DNA from: Heterobilharzia americana
Taxonomy: Eukaryota; Platyhelminthes; Trematoda; Strigeidida; Schistosomatidae
Direction of reading: 5' to 3'
Assembly (NCBI GenBank): GCA_944470555.2
Contig: OX104127.1
Span: 44,939,934 to 45,003,933, forward strand
Length of the DNA stretch: 64,000 nucleotides
Shown here: positions 45,535-57,499 of the stretch, one piece after another
Layout of the letters: each line of letters opens with the position of its first letter
Numbering within the stretch: position 1 is the first letter of the stretch
Position numbers and translations under genes: made by a program
The notes under the pieces: model-generated
The model's input: only the letters and a program-made list of their open reading frames with translations
Databases searched by the model: none
What the model was told of the DNA's origin: nothing

Positions 45535-45954
45535 TAACTGGATGTACCTACCTCCCGATGAGTGATGTTGTTCCCACCGGGATTCCGACTTGGGACCGAC
45601 CGCCTCAAACGCGAGAGCGTTATCCGCTATACCACCGAGTCACATTAGCTAATTTATGTGCGGTGAGTATAGTTTTAGTGTTATTGCTTGTAGTATACCG
45701 TCGTTGATTGGACCGAATTCATCAGTCTCCGTTGGCATATGGGCTCCTGTGCGGATGCCTCAATATCGCCTGTGTTTTAATTATGTATAGTAATGATAGA
45801 CAGGAAGCCTTTTCCACTGCTAGTCACTGCCCATCATTACTATACATAATTAAAACACAGGCGATATTGAGGCATCCGCACAGGAGCCCATATGCCAACG
45901 GAGACTGATGAATTCGGTCCAATCAACGACGGTATAATACAAGCAATAACACTA
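45535..45954. mobile_element. Sm-alpha head-to-head pair with a 122-bp near-perfect palindrome
   Basis: The minus copy has tRNA-like boxes and stops at 45540, exactly at the stem I sequence ACATCCAG before CTGACGA. Its upstream segment, 45676-45797, is mirrored by 45833-45954 with one mismatch and no indel. The 35-bp centre is a plus-sense piece of hammerhead 3' side (TTCCACTGCTAGTCACTGCC). No intact ribozyme is present. Confidence 0.85.
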
Positions 45955-46370
45955 TAAGTCCCATGTATAAAAAAGGCATTTGGGTGGCTCTTATTTTACA
46001 CTGCTTAAGGCTTAAACACCTTTCACTTGCATTCAGCTGGCAGTCATGATGAATAAATCGATTATTGAAGATGTACAATACGATAGACTGAAGTAACATC
46101 ATAAGTGCTTTCATGGCATCATGGGGTATTTCACTCTTGATACATTTCCATCACATTTAAGAAAATTAAAAAGATACGCACTATTCAACAACCCAGAGGA
46201 CATGTTCAGTGGTCATAAATGTGTGTGGAAGTTAGTAGACTGAAAGAAACTCCTACCTTACCTGCTTCGTGGATGCAGCGTCAGCTTATCTTGCTGAAAT
46301 GTACTGTCTAATAACTATCGACTGTAACAATGCCCGCATATGACAGTCTATATTTGTTAATTGCCTCTTG
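45955..46370. other. Intronic spacer
   Basis: No feature recognised before the RTE copy. Confidence 0.4.
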
Positions 46371-46373
46371 GGT

Positions 46374-48989
46374 TCCTAGTGGAACATACAGCTTCAGTAG
46401 CACGTCTCCATTCCACTCTGTTCTCTTCAGTCTTTTCAACCTGGCTCCACGACTGCCCACAAGCTCTCATTTCTTCCTCACACCATCTCCTCCATGTCAC
46501 CCTCACCTAGGACGCTCAACTCGTCATTTCCCATTGGCATTCCACTCGACGACCTGGCCTGGAACGTGGTGTCCTCGAATGGTAATCTCAGTGTATGTCC
46601 GATCTAATCCATCTGCACTTTCTTCTATATATTTGTTAAGTGATAGGTTGTTGGTTGGTTCGTTCCCAGAAATCCTCCTCGCTTATTCTTATTATTCTGG
46701 CCATGTGATCTTCAGTATCGAGCGAGCGTGGGTGGCAGCTATTGATGTATGATGTCTGTAGTTTGTTGGAAATGCTTTTCGTGACGCGCCAAGTTTCTGA
46801 ACCATATAGAAGCACTGACTTGACTGACATTAGTGTTGAAAATCCAGATCTTGTTCACGCTTTATGCTGAGTGGAGTGGAGTGGAGTGCAGTAGATCTCT
46901 GTACTGATTTCAGATAATTGCAGGAAGGCCTGTCTTGCTGTCTTTCCGATCCTGGCTTTGACATCCTCATCTGTGCTTGCGCCACCTGTAGTTGAAACGA
47001 TGCTGCCTAAGTAGGCAGGCAGGTGAAAGAGACAACTCCGTTTGGATTTCTCCCGTTGATGATGATTGATGCTTGTTGCTGTTGGTTGGGTATCTTCATC
47101 ACCTCTGTCTTCTCTACGTTCACCTGAAGGAAGTCCCGTCTTCGCTGCCTCGCCTCTTCTGTCAACCTGTTGGTTTTCGCCTGTACATCTTTGAGTTCCT
47201 TCCCTTCCTTCTTGCAAGCCTTCTGCGATAGTGGTGTGAGCATATCCGCTGTTGTCTCTGAATCTGTTTTCAGTGCTTCTGGTGGGATTCCATCTGGTCC
47301 TGCTGCTTTCCTGGATTTCAGCAACTTTATGGCGTTCAAGACTTCACTTCTGCTTTTGTCGGAGGGCATGTGCTCACTGGTAGTTCTGCCGTTGCTGGTT
47401 ATTTGATGTAATGTTGTTAGGTCTCTCTCTGTCTCTCCTACCAGCAGCCTGTTCTGCTTCACTTGCCAATGTCGTAGAAGTATCTTGCGTCTTTGCGCGC
47501 ACTCTTCTTCACTTCTTTTTCCAGTGAAGTGTTTTATAGGTTGTGTTCAGTTCCTCTTTTCGTTGTTCATCCCTGCACTGCACTGGTTCATCTTCTGCTT
47601 CACCATCTTCCTCTCCCTCCTCTATCAGCTTCCATGTGTCCGTCGACATCCCTTCCTTGTCCTGTTTTTCCTTCATTCCTAATACGATTATGCAGGTTTC
47701 CTCCCACGTCGCTTCCAAAGGGTTCCAGTGTTCTTCCATGGAGGTTTCTTTGGGGATGTTGCTCGATGTCTCCCATTTTGTCCTGATGACTGACTGACGT
47801 GAAGATGCCCTTTGCAGTTTTGTCCTTCAGTTCAGTTTCTGTTCTTCGTGTTCAACTTGAACTGTGGTCGTCTATCACAAGCTTCTGTGAAGGCCTCCAA
47901 ATTGATTTTGAAAGTAGATCCCTTGCACTAGATAGTGAGTGGTGTGAATCTACCTACAGCTGCTCCCCTTCTTCATCTGATCTTGTGTCCAGTGGGCTGG
48001 CTGCGTCTCCACTTTCTTCACATTGAGATGAAGTCGATGTGATTTTTAGTGTAGTGTGTCCACCTGGTGAAATCAAATCCGTGTTGCTCGCTTTGTGAAT
48101 ATCCTTGTGTTTGTACACACTGCCTCCAATCAGCGAATCGTTGAGTGCGCAGAAATCTGGAAACAGTTCTCGATTGTCGTTCATCATTTCACCGAGTGCT
48201 TCTTGACCCATGATGGATGAGTTCTCTTCCTACGTTGTTCTCTCCCAGTTTGGCATTCATGTCACCCATTAGAATGAATTTTGATGTCGCCAACTCGGGT
48301 GGAGTCTTGTCGAGTGTTGAATGTAGTTGTCTGCAGAATTCCTCCTTCTTCTCTTCATCTGCATTATTTGTAGGTGCACAGCGTAGCATTGTATGATTGT
48401 GACTTTCCTTCCTTTTGATTTGAACCTTGCTGTTATGATCCTGATGCTGGAGGTGATTGGTTCACAGTGGACGGGAGCCTTTGATGCTCTTGGGGGCATC
48501 ATGACTCGAAAACTCAGTGTGCTCATGGTTGTCGTTTAGGTGTCAATATCGGAGTAGATTATTCACTCCTCTTCAGTCGACAGTTTGGAGAGTCCACTTC
48601 CATTCCATCTGCAGATTGCCTGTAGGTTCCTAGCACTTCCATGCAATACCTCTTCATCTCTTTTGCAATCTGGGTAGCCTTGCTAGTTTGAAACATGTTG
48701 CGGACATCGCACGTGCCCATGTTTACTTTTGCTTTCATTGAGGGGGAGAAGACACATCGGTCGACTGGCTTCCCAAAGTGTCTCACTAGCCGACGTCATT
48801 TCGTCACTCCGATTCCAGCGAGGAATAATTTTGTTTCTGTTTTTTATGTTTTGTTTGTGCTTTGAAGTTTGTTTAATGGTTGGATTGGTTTTATGGGGTA
48901 GGGTTGCTAGCCGTATGCCCAACTTTCCCTCTTTATTGGGACTTAGAAGCGGCTAGTAACTAGTGAACTACTTAAGGAAATGAGGTTTT
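46374..48989 (-). pseudogene. RTE copy with a 669-bp internal deletion removing the RT core
   Basis: On the minus strand it has the same 5' end type (AAAACCTCATTTCC) and 3' coding end as the other copies. From 47193 to about 48956 it matches 18517-20280 with only two base differences that I noticed, so it shares that copy's frameshifts. At 47193-47197 (GAGTT) it jumps to sequence that corresponds to 17848 in the other copy. The segment from KLPKKGDL to FADDL is therefore missing, including both catalytic Asp motifs. Unlike the 17-20 kb copy it retains LQVNVEKTEVMKIP and STVSTTGG. Inactive. Confidence 0.9.
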
Positions 48990-50282
48990 CGTTATTCATT
49001 AGGGCTGTTGAATTCAGTCAGCTCGATTCAGTGAACTAAACGGTGGAAAGCTATAGAATTCATATAATTTCTCCAGTGGTTCGATTGCCAATGATTTGTG
49101 TACATTTTAGGTGAAGAAAAGCTGCCAAATACAACGTCATACTATTGTTTTTCTAAGATTTTCTGCATGCATAGTTAATTTTGGACAGAGCTCATCGGCT
49201 GAACTGTGAGATGAAATAGAATCAAGTTGATGTCAGTTAGGGAATGACTGAAACTACGAAATATAATACAACGAAGTATTCTTAGCATTCCACCGCATTT
49301 ACGGCAGTCAGATACAAGCTGATGATGTTGAATATTTAAGAAAGCACTAACAAATATCTATGCACTTCTATATCTAGAAACGAGGTGTTCATCAAGTATT
49401 TCTAAAAGTCTCTCTCACATTGTCTAATGAACCATTATGTCTACGACTTTTGTGCTGATAAAGAGCTTTACTTACCTTCCATAAATGTCTTTGAAGTGAT
49501 CGAATGAAATAAGACGTAGGTTATGACGATGCTGAGCGTAGTGATGAAAGTAATGCCAGTATGACTATTCCCCCTCAGTACCTCATTCTTCACTGAGCCA
49601 CACAAATATCAAAACACAAAGGCTAATCTGCGACTGGAAGGACACTTTATTTGATGAACTACACCCTAAGTATATAATTCCCTTATACATAAAAACGTCC
49701 CAGGTCAAGGATTGAATAATGGTCTTATTGGCTACATCATATACCCAGTCTTCCAATAAGATTATTTTATCTAAAAATAAACATAAAATCTGAAACAAAA
49801 ACACCTCTTACTATTTATTGACATACGCGCTTCCTGGATTCTTCTACTAGCCACAATCAACCGTATTACCGTAAAAAACTTCTATACAATTGGCCAATGA
49901 CTTAAAATGTTGAGTTCCTCTCAGTCTTATTTCTTCGTTCCAAAGTATGCTAAATTTTCAAAAATACCCAACTACATTAGCTTTCATAGAATAGCGCAAT
50001 GTAGTGAATTCATCATATTAATTTCCTCAAGTTATTCTCACTTGTGAAGGAGAGCAAATAAAAAATACAATTAAGTCGGTAGAAAAATGACAAGCTTTTT
50101 ATTATGAGATTTAATATAGTGGATACTATTTGCATTATAGGTTGTTAATATAGGTTAATACTCAAGTCTGAGTGTTTTGCAATGACACTAAATATGCACT
50201 TAAGACTACTAAGAAAGACTGAGTATTCTGAAAGTGACTTGTTGATTAATTTGGATGGAACTGTTTATTATTATTTGATCCT
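48990..50282. other. Intronic spacer
   Basis: A small Sm-alpha 3'-end scrap (TTCCTGGATTCTTCTACTAG) occurs near 49830. Otherwise unassigned. Confidence 0.4.
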
Positions 50283-50592
50283 TGGATTCCTAGTGGAACA
50301 TACAGCTTCAGTAGCACGTCTCCATTCCACTCTGTTCTCTTCAGTCTTTTCAACCTGGCTCCACGACTGCCCACAAGCTCTCATTTCTTCCTCACACCAT
50401 CTCCTCCATGTCACCCTCACCTAGGACGCTCAACTCGTCATTTCCCATTGGCATTCCACTCGACGACCTGGCCTGGAACGTGGTGTCCTCGAATGGTAAT
50501 CTCAGTGTATGTCCGATCTAATCCATCTGCACTTTCTTCTATATATTTGTTAAGTGATAGGTTGTTGGTTGGTTCGTTCCCGGAGTTCCTCG
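50283..50592 (-). pseudogene. Short 3' RTE fragment
   Basis: About 300 bp of C-terminal coding end, nearly identical to 46376-46672 and sharing its private changes (GACGACCTGGCCTGGAACGT, GTCCTCGAATGG). It is strongly 5'-truncated and non-functional. Confidence 0.85.
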
Positions 50593-50639
50593 AGCTGACT
50601 GACCATTCCTAAAATATTGGTCTGTATATGGATGCCTTG

Positions 50640-50750
50640 ATATGATTTATGACTTCATCATCACTCACTGGGATCCAGATATATTGGTCTGGTGAGTCTC
50701 AAATAGTGATGAAACGCGAATTCTGATAGCCACTGGTAGTCACTATGCTT
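50640..50750 (+). repeat. Sm-alpha variant fragment with damaged hammerhead
   Basis: CATCATCACTCACTGGGATC, TGGTGAGTCTCAAATAGTGA, GAAACGCGAATTCTG and TAGCCACTGGTAGTCACTAT follow the family order. CTGACGA has become TCTGGTGA. Confidence 0.6.
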
Positions 50751-50854
50751 CAATAATATTGTTCAGTGTTCTTTTTCGCCTCACCATATCATAGTCATAG
50801 GGATACCGTGTAATTAAGTAAGATACTAGCAATGTCAAAGTGAATCATTTATTC

Positions 50855-51290
50855 GGTTGTGGCTAGCAGAGAAATCCAAGACGCTTGTTTCGTCCTATTT
50901 GGGACTGGTCAACTGGACATGCCTGAACCCTAATGAGTGGTTTTGTCCCCACCCAGGATCGAAACCAACATTGTGGATTTCCGGCAGTATATAAGCATCC
51001 GCAAAGGAGTCCATCTGCCGTCAAAGATTCGGCCAACCACCCCTGTATAGGGACGGGAAAATACAAGTGTCCGACAGCAGGAACAAAGTCATTCACTGGT
51101 GTTCAGGTTTATCCAGGTGATGAATCCTAAATAAGATAGAATGCGCCTCCTGGATTCCTTTGCTACCCCCAAACAAGTAAATTATCATAATAAATATTTA
51201 GAAAAAATCGAGGCATCCGGATAAGAGCCCATATGCCAATAGAAGTCGAACAATTCGATCCAATAGTATGATGGAGAATTACAAGTATAT
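50855..51290. mobile_element. Sm-alpha variant, head-to-head pair
   Basis: The minus part (50860-50965) has the complement of a decayed ribozyme (GACCAGTCCCAAATAGGACG, GAAAC). The plus part has GGTTTATCCAGGTGATGAAT, CTAAATAAGATAGAATGCGC and CTCCTGGATTCC. The upstream segment GCATCCGGATAAGAGCCCAT continues to about 51290. Both cores are mutated. Confidence 0.68.
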
Positions 51291-52474
51291 CAACAAATAT
51301 TGTCGAAGTAAATGTTTACGAATCAATAACAATGATAATAGTGTGGACTGCTAGTTTTGATTTGATGGATGGCTAAAATTTATACTTTACACAAGAATTA
51401 TGGGGACAGTACTTTGAATAGAACCTCTGACTAAGTAAAGTTTTATTATCATGATTGTAGTCATTATCTGATGCTACTTCAATAATAAGTGAAGTTATGT
51501 GTTTCTGCACCAGAATCACCTAGTGTCAACTATACCTTGATTCATTTTCATATCCACTAGTTTGAATAAACAAAAGATAAATTTATAAACATTCCGACTA
51601 TAGTTGTTACGAATGTCCTGAAAGAAGTTGAGCACTGAGTCAGACTGAATTATGAGTAAGTTTTAATATGACCCCAACGTTAAAAAAAATCAGAAACAAG
51701 ATATTTCTAAACGTTTCTGAACATTTATAAACATACATAAAGACTCTTTGATGATTGAATTGTTTATGATGACAAGTGACAGAGACTGGAAGCATTTATG
51801 ATGACTAGTTAGAAATAAATCAGTGGGAACAACAGACCAGCTAACCATTGACGTAAACGCAGAAACTCCTACATATACTACTTGAAAGTATATATTTTGA
51901 TATTGAGTAAAAATCCGAATATTCTGCTGAAGAAGCTGTGACATACACAGCGAAACGTTCAGAAAAATCTTCCTTTTGATTTTCTAAATACACTGAGATT
52001 ACATTAAAACTTACTTATGTAAAAGATAAATTTCATTATAGTTCTTTTCTGATGCGTATAGCACAGTGAAGCAGTATTTGATGATTAGGTTTCGAGTAGA
52101 ATTAATTACTCATCATCATAACAACTTAACCTTCCGGTAAAATTTCCTGGGTACTACTGTTTTGCATTGTTTGATTTAATTGGTAGTAAAACTTTCTAAA
52201 TATGCTGAATCACTGTTGCACTAGGCTGATTTAAATGAAGCCTTAAATAAGATGTCTACAAGGTAGCTTAAAACTAGTCAAGTTATGTGTAGCTAAATAT
52301 CATCGCAAGACTTAATTCAGACTTATTAATGTCATCTTAGTGAATTTTTTAAATTTCATTCAATGAGCAGTGATTTTCTGCTTAGTTCATGTTATACTGT
52401 TTCTAGACTTCAGCCAGCATTTTCACAAAATTGCATCTTTTCATTAACTCGTCTAGTGTGGTCACTTGCTTATT
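51291..52474. other. Intronic spacer
   Basis: AT-rich, unassigned; an 84-codon minus ORF at 51690-51944 lacks motifs. Confidence 0.4.
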
Positions 52475-52935
52475 GGTGGATGGTGGCTAACCATGGAATC
52501 CAGAACGCACGTTTGGTCACTTGGATGTACCTGGACTCTAGTGAGTTATATTGTAGCCACTTGGACCTGAACTCGGGACCCATCCATTCGGTTCAATCAG
52601 TAACGGGATAATACAAGTACCATACCCATCGAGCGAGAAGTGGCTATCGTGACTTGGTGGCCTAGCAGATATCGCTCTGGCGTTCAAGGTGATCGGCCAC
52701 TGGTTTAAGTCTTGGTGAGAACACTATAGATCACTGGGACGATGTACACCCGGCTAACGAGTCCGGAATAGGATACAATATGAGTTCTGGATTCTGCTGC
52801 TATTCACTATTTAACACTCATATCAAAATAAAACACAGACAAGGCCTAGGCATCCACACAAGAGCACACATGCTAATAGAGTTTGATCAATCCGGTCCAA
52901 TCAATGGCGGCATAATACAAGCGACATCATATCTG
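52475..52935. mobile_element. Sm-alpha head-to-head pair
   Basis: The short minus part (52475-52590) lacks the ribozyme centre. The plus copy has GACTTGGTGGCCTAGCAGAT (A box region), a weak B box, GGCTAACGAGTCCGGAATAG, GATACAATATGAGTTCTGG and the upstream segment TCAATCCGGTCCAATCAATG. Hammerhead core changes (CTAACGA, ATACAA) indicate inactivity. Confidence 0.7.
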
Positions 52936-54671
52936 GACTAATACTCTGAAAATTCTAATACTTTGTACACCGACAGTGGTTTATTTCCATAAGACTTCTT
53001 AGTAAAGAAACGCTTGTAAGCCCATGATCATCAAATATCTTACAGTGATTTTCACACAGAGATAGACTTGAATGTTTTGTAAGGATTTCTCACTGTCCGT
53101 TCAACCAATACCTCTTAGCAGATTTAATTTCCACATAATATTTTCCATAGGATGAAAATATTTGAAGTGACAGCTTATTCAGATTTGCTGAAACTACAAA
53201 AATTTTGAGTTTGATGCCTACTACCCGTCAAAAGACTTTCAGCTGATATGAAGAACAGCTGAATAGTTATCAAGAACCACATAGAATTCGAGAAAGTATC
53301 CGTAACATGATGAAACTTATTAGAAGCACACATTTATGATTCTGTATTGGTTTGCACTTAGTTTCTTTCTCGGGAATGATGAATGATTATGTGTTGGCGG
53401 TATTCCATGAGCAGTCCTCACTCAAGTTTTGGTATCATCCTTTTCATCCTTATCACACAGCACATGTGTTTTCCCACAAAGTCGTTGAAGCTAGACTCAC
53501 TACTGTAACACTGTATAGGCTTATTATTTAGCATGTTGATGATGTAAACTTCAGATAACGAAGAAGAAAAAGATTTACAATGACCACTAATTTGCAATGT
53601 TTCTTTCGGAATAGTGCGCTCGGCGTCCTGGAGTTACCTCTAGCCCGAACCAATCCCAAAGATAACAACAAGCTGTCCACACATTCCCATACAACTTGGT
53701 AGGTGTTGGCTACGACTCTGGTACCTAATTGCCTCCGCCTAGGTTACACGATAGGGCGTCCACATGAAGAAGCGCTGCATTGCACGGTTAGGTGGTGTAG
53801 ATGTTTGTGCTGCTGGCCTGGGAAACCGGATATGGAGTATGCACAGGTGATTACTGGCTGTGCCAATATGCACCACGACGGTGAGAGTCCACGTGGCCCG
53901 GCTTGATATCGACCAATCGGCCATCAGAGCTAACTTAGAGGTAAACGTGGTTGACGAAGTGCGAGTCTCTGAAGCACGGACGGTCTAGCTTACCATCAGG
54001 ACTCCGCCCAATGCACTGGCAGCAGCGCAACTGAAAGATAAGAGAATCCAACTTCCCAGTTCTGGTAACCACCGTTGTCGAAGTAGATCATAGAGAAGGG
54101 TATGGTTTGCCTCGCATAGGTGGGTCTGGAATGTCGAACGTCGTTTGCTCTAGCCTTGGCTCTGTATTAAAAGCCCGAAAGAAGACACCACTCTCAATCA
54201 TTCAGGATTACTAGTCCATGGACAGGTCTTTTGAAAGAATGTCTTTTTGAAAAGGTCAGTTGCCTTTTGATCTGCAAGATTATGCAGACTAAGTAAGATG
54301 CATCCCACACATATTTGCCACTGGGAGGGGAGTACGGTCGACAAATCTATCATTCGTCGAATGTGGGTGCATCGAGGCTTGACATTTGAGAAAGTTCTCA
54401 AATTACACTGGTCAATTTTGAGGCAGCGTTAACAGAGAGCTCTGACAATAGTGTTCGTTTTCATTTGGTAGCATTGTTTGATGAGGAGACCGATCCACTA
54501 ATTTTGTGTTTGAAAGTCTATGGATCTGAAAGCCGGCTTGAAACTTGGAGCTTATCCAAAAGCTTGAGTAAAACTCTTCTAAAGAGAAAGAAAATGAAAG
54601 AAATCTTATTGCATTATAGATGGTTTCACTGCACACTTTTAACGTGTTCTTTTCATTTTATCCTTTGTTAG
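52936..54671. other. 3' part of the intron, including a GC-richer unknown block
   Basis: 53600-54190 is clearly more GC-rich than its surroundings and contains blocks such as GGCCTGGGAAACCGGATATG. It may be an unrecognised repeat or an old insertion; no protein is readable. The region ends with a weak polypyrimidine tract TTTTATCCTTTGTTAG, the acceptor of exon B. Confidence 0.45.
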
Positions 54672-54961
54672 CCTGAAATATGCACCAGTTGATTCGAATC
54701 CTGACCCAGTGAAAACTGTAAATGACCTTCATTTTGTAAATCACCCTCCTGCTTCAACATCTTCATCCTACAGAGTTTTAAATCCTCATTCACTGTCTGA
54801 TTCTGTTATACCCATGAATACATCACTTTACTCAAATGTGTCGACAAATTTCACTGATATTAACAATAAGTATAGTAATGGCAATAAACAGTTGCGATGT
54901 ACGAATTTCCGTGGAAACAAAAGTCAAATTACACGATCTGTACAATTATCCTGTCGTGCAA
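54672..54961 (+). CDS. Putative internal exon of the same host gene (exon B)
   Basis: The acceptor TTTTATCCTTTGTTAG precedes an open frame. One base completes the Cys codon left by exon A, then LKYAPVDSNPDPVKTVND follows, then a Ser/Asn-rich stretch (PPASTSSSYRVLNPHS; NNKYSNGNKQ) and LRCTNFRGNKSQITRS. The donor CGTGCAA|GTAAGT ends it at 54961, one base into a codon, so a later exon must lie beyond 54962. 96 full codons lie between the partial ones. No domain is recognised. Composition matches exon A (Asn/Ser-rich), which supports one gene. I could not find the next exon in this window. Confidence 0.62.
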
Positions 54962-55214
54962 GTAAGTGGTTCTTTTTTTGTTTAGTTTTACTAACGAATT
55001 ATACCAAAAATTATACTTTAATAAATAAATAGGTAGATATTTCTTCGCAAGTCTACAGGTCATACACTCGCCCGATTGTTACATAATATAAATTCAGCCT
55101 TGAAGGCAAAATAACCAACACCTTTAATTAGATGTTATATAAAAGAGGCTCCATTTGGATGCGCTACTATCACTAGTTAACCAAGCACATTGCACAAACA
55201 TAAAAGGGGACATG
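54962..55214. other. Start of the following intron
   Basis: It begins GTAAGTGG and then becomes T-rich. Nothing else is recognised. Confidence 0.45.
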
Positions 55215-55600
55215 CTCATCTTGGTGACTAGCAGTGGAATCCAAGACGTGCTTTTAGTCCTATTTAGGACTTGTCGGCTCGCTGTACTTACATCCCAGTG
55301 AGTTATGTTGTTCCCACTGAGGCTCAAACCCAGTACTTATTCCTTCAAACGCAAGAATGTTATTCACCGGGCCATTGGGGCACGACAGCTATAGAGGTCG
55401 AGCAATTCGGCACTGTACAGCAGTGAGAAACTACAACTTTCGGAAAAAAAAGGCTGATACTCGTTGCAAAAGGGGTAGCTAATATGCCCCAGTCGGCCAA
55501 AAGATAACTCTAAGGGGTTCGAGGTTCGAGTCTCAGTAGGAACAAATGCACTTACTGGGGTTTGCATACATCCAGCTGATGAAATCCCCTATGTCAAAGA
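55215..55600. mobile_element. Sm-alpha variant, head-to-head pair
   Basis: The minus copy has hammerhead complement CCTATTTAGGACTTGTCGGC (core CTGACAA-like, damaged) and B-box complement AGGCTCAAACCC. The plus copy has GAGGTTCGAGTCTCAGTAGG as B box, then ACATCCAG-CTGATGA and a broken stem II (AATCCCCTATGTC). Confidence 0.68.
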
Positions 55601-55963
55601 GGATAATTTCCCCACAAAAAATAGTCATAAAGCAATACAAGGAGGTCAAGATCTAAAGAGTTAAGAAATTATACTCGTTAAGTGTACATTGATAACCACC
55701 ATACAGTAGATGAACTCGAAACTTATGCTTTTTAACTTGAAAAATGTGATTCATATTTTTATGTAAACATAGTTGTTAGGTCTAAGTTCCAGTATTACTT
55801 CAAATATTTATTTACCAATCCATATTTCCCAACATTTATCAAATGCACACTGGTTTCTGCTGTCAATCGCTTCAGAAAATTACTCTTTTATTTAATTATT
55901 ACAATTTACTTCTGAATCCAAACACTGGTTGCAAGGACAGAATCATCCAGATTATCGAATCTT

Positions 55964-56013
<50 letters not shown>

Positions 56014-56239
56014 GGGGGGGGGTTGAAGGTAGTTGAAACATCACTGTCAAGTTTTTGTATGAAAATCTACTTTCATCTAAGATGTTCTCCCTAATCTCAC
56101 TTAATAATTTCTGAAACTAGCTCCTGCATCAATAGGATTTTTGTAGCGTTTGTAGAATATCATAGAAATTTCACAAAACGATTCGTCTTGGATTAGCGTC
56201 AAATGAAAAACCAATGAAAATTCGCAGGTACGGGTATTT
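55601..56239. other. AT-rich spacer with a dinucleotide tract
   Basis: It contains the (AT)n/G-run below and no gene. Confidence 0.45.
55968..56022. repeat. (AT)n microsatellite followed by a run of about ten G
   Basis: About 22 AT units, then G10 at about 56013-56022. The sharp change to a homopolymer may mark a replication slip or a base-calling artefact. Confidence 0.93.
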
Positions 56240-56520
56240 ATTTTATGATAGTACCAGACTCCTCCGTACTATATGCACGTGACTTAGAGAGGGGTCGAAC
56301 CCACGAAACTGGAGTCTCATAGCTACCACATTACCACTTGGTCACTAGGTTGAAACTCAGTGGTCTAAAATTCCTACTTTTATCAATTCGCAATATAACA
56401 CGACTACAGTTTAGTGCCACTGACGAGTATTTATTCTAATACCCAACTTGCTTACCATCATAGGTCAAGGATTCTCAATGGCTCTTTAATTGATGTCATT
56501 CTGTGATGAATACTATCCTT
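56240..56520 (-). mobile_element. Second-family SINE, decayed
   Basis: Complement of B box (GGGTCGAACCC) and A box (ACATTACCACTTGGTCACTA), and of the head. The hammerhead part is reduced to AGACTCCTCCGTACT. The TTGATGTCATTCTGTGATGA tail occurs in plus orientation at 56498-56516, so the insertion again has opposing ends. Confidence 0.65.
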
Positions 56521-56709
56521 AAATCAGTTTATCGGACATCACAAACCACCAGTTAAATATCATAGGGATGTAGTTTGATTGTTATTTGGGTGAAGTAAAA
56601 TCGTTATTGAGTGATGAAAGTAGATTACCAGTCAAAATACTGAATGCATTTCAGATGAATTGGTTGTGTATGTCCAACTAACATATGCTTCCACACTGCT
56701 CATGGTATG

Positions 56710-56712
<3 letters not shown>

Positions 56713-56773
<61 letters not shown>
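56713..56773. repeat. (AT)n microsatellite
   Basis: About 30 AT units; the minus-strand poly-(Ile-Tyr) frame over it is spurious. Confidence 0.97.
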
Positions 56774-56775
<2 letters not shown>

Positions 56776-56924
56776 TACTCTTGAAGTGAACAAAGAACAA
56801 AAGATTATTGACTAGCCCCAAAACTAAGTAATTAAATTGAATTGTTCTCCTGCTTCGAGACATGGTGACTGACGGAGCCAACAAAATCGAGCCGGAAGGC
56901 AGTCACTAATCGACGGCATTGGAT

Positions 56925-57175
56925 GAAAGTCACGCTATATCATGAACTGAGAGAAGTAGGGAACATGGACCATTAGATTTCGACTCAGTGGCTCAGTGGA
57001 AATGTACTTGCCATGGAACACGAAGGTCGTGAGTCCGACCCCTGGTGGAGTTGGGTCACGGGTTTGTACACTAGGACGAAACAGCTGTCCAGTGCTCACT
57101 AGTTTGCAATCTTCCTCCAAAGCGAATATCAACCTGAAACCAATAAATCCCCGCAAACCTCAAAATTGAACAAGC
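56925..57175 (+). mobile_element. Second-family SINE with internal deletion in the ribozyme
   Basis: GACTCAGTGGCTCAGTGGAA is the A box region and GAGTCCGACCCCTGG the B box. Then GTACACTAGGACGAAACAGC shows that CTGAGGAGTCCCATA has been deleted. The 3' half of the hammerhead and the GCTGTCCAGTGCTC site survive without the catalytic CTGANGA. Confidence 0.72.
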
Positions 57176-57495
57176 CTAACAGTTGTTGCACAAATGATTA
57201 CCTGATTAATTAAACAGTGTGCGCATACTACTGAGATTTAATCCAGTATGCCAAACTGAGAGTAATGAATTCATTCCCCACGAATAGGTGGAGATCAGTA
57301 GAAATACAGTTATTTATGCATTCTTCAGATTTTATATCATGTATGCTTATTGCTAAACTAAAGGAAAGGCCTTTACCCTTTTCTTAATTTAAGAAGGATT
57401 CTTATCAAATCATAAAAAACTTGTAGAGTAGTTCAAGGAAGAAGCTATTTTTGTAGAGTTCATTCTCAGAGCTATACAATCCCAATTAAATCCAA
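57176..57495. other. Spacer
   Basis: Unassigned AT-rich sequence. Confidence 0.4.
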
Positions 57496-57499
57496 GCAG

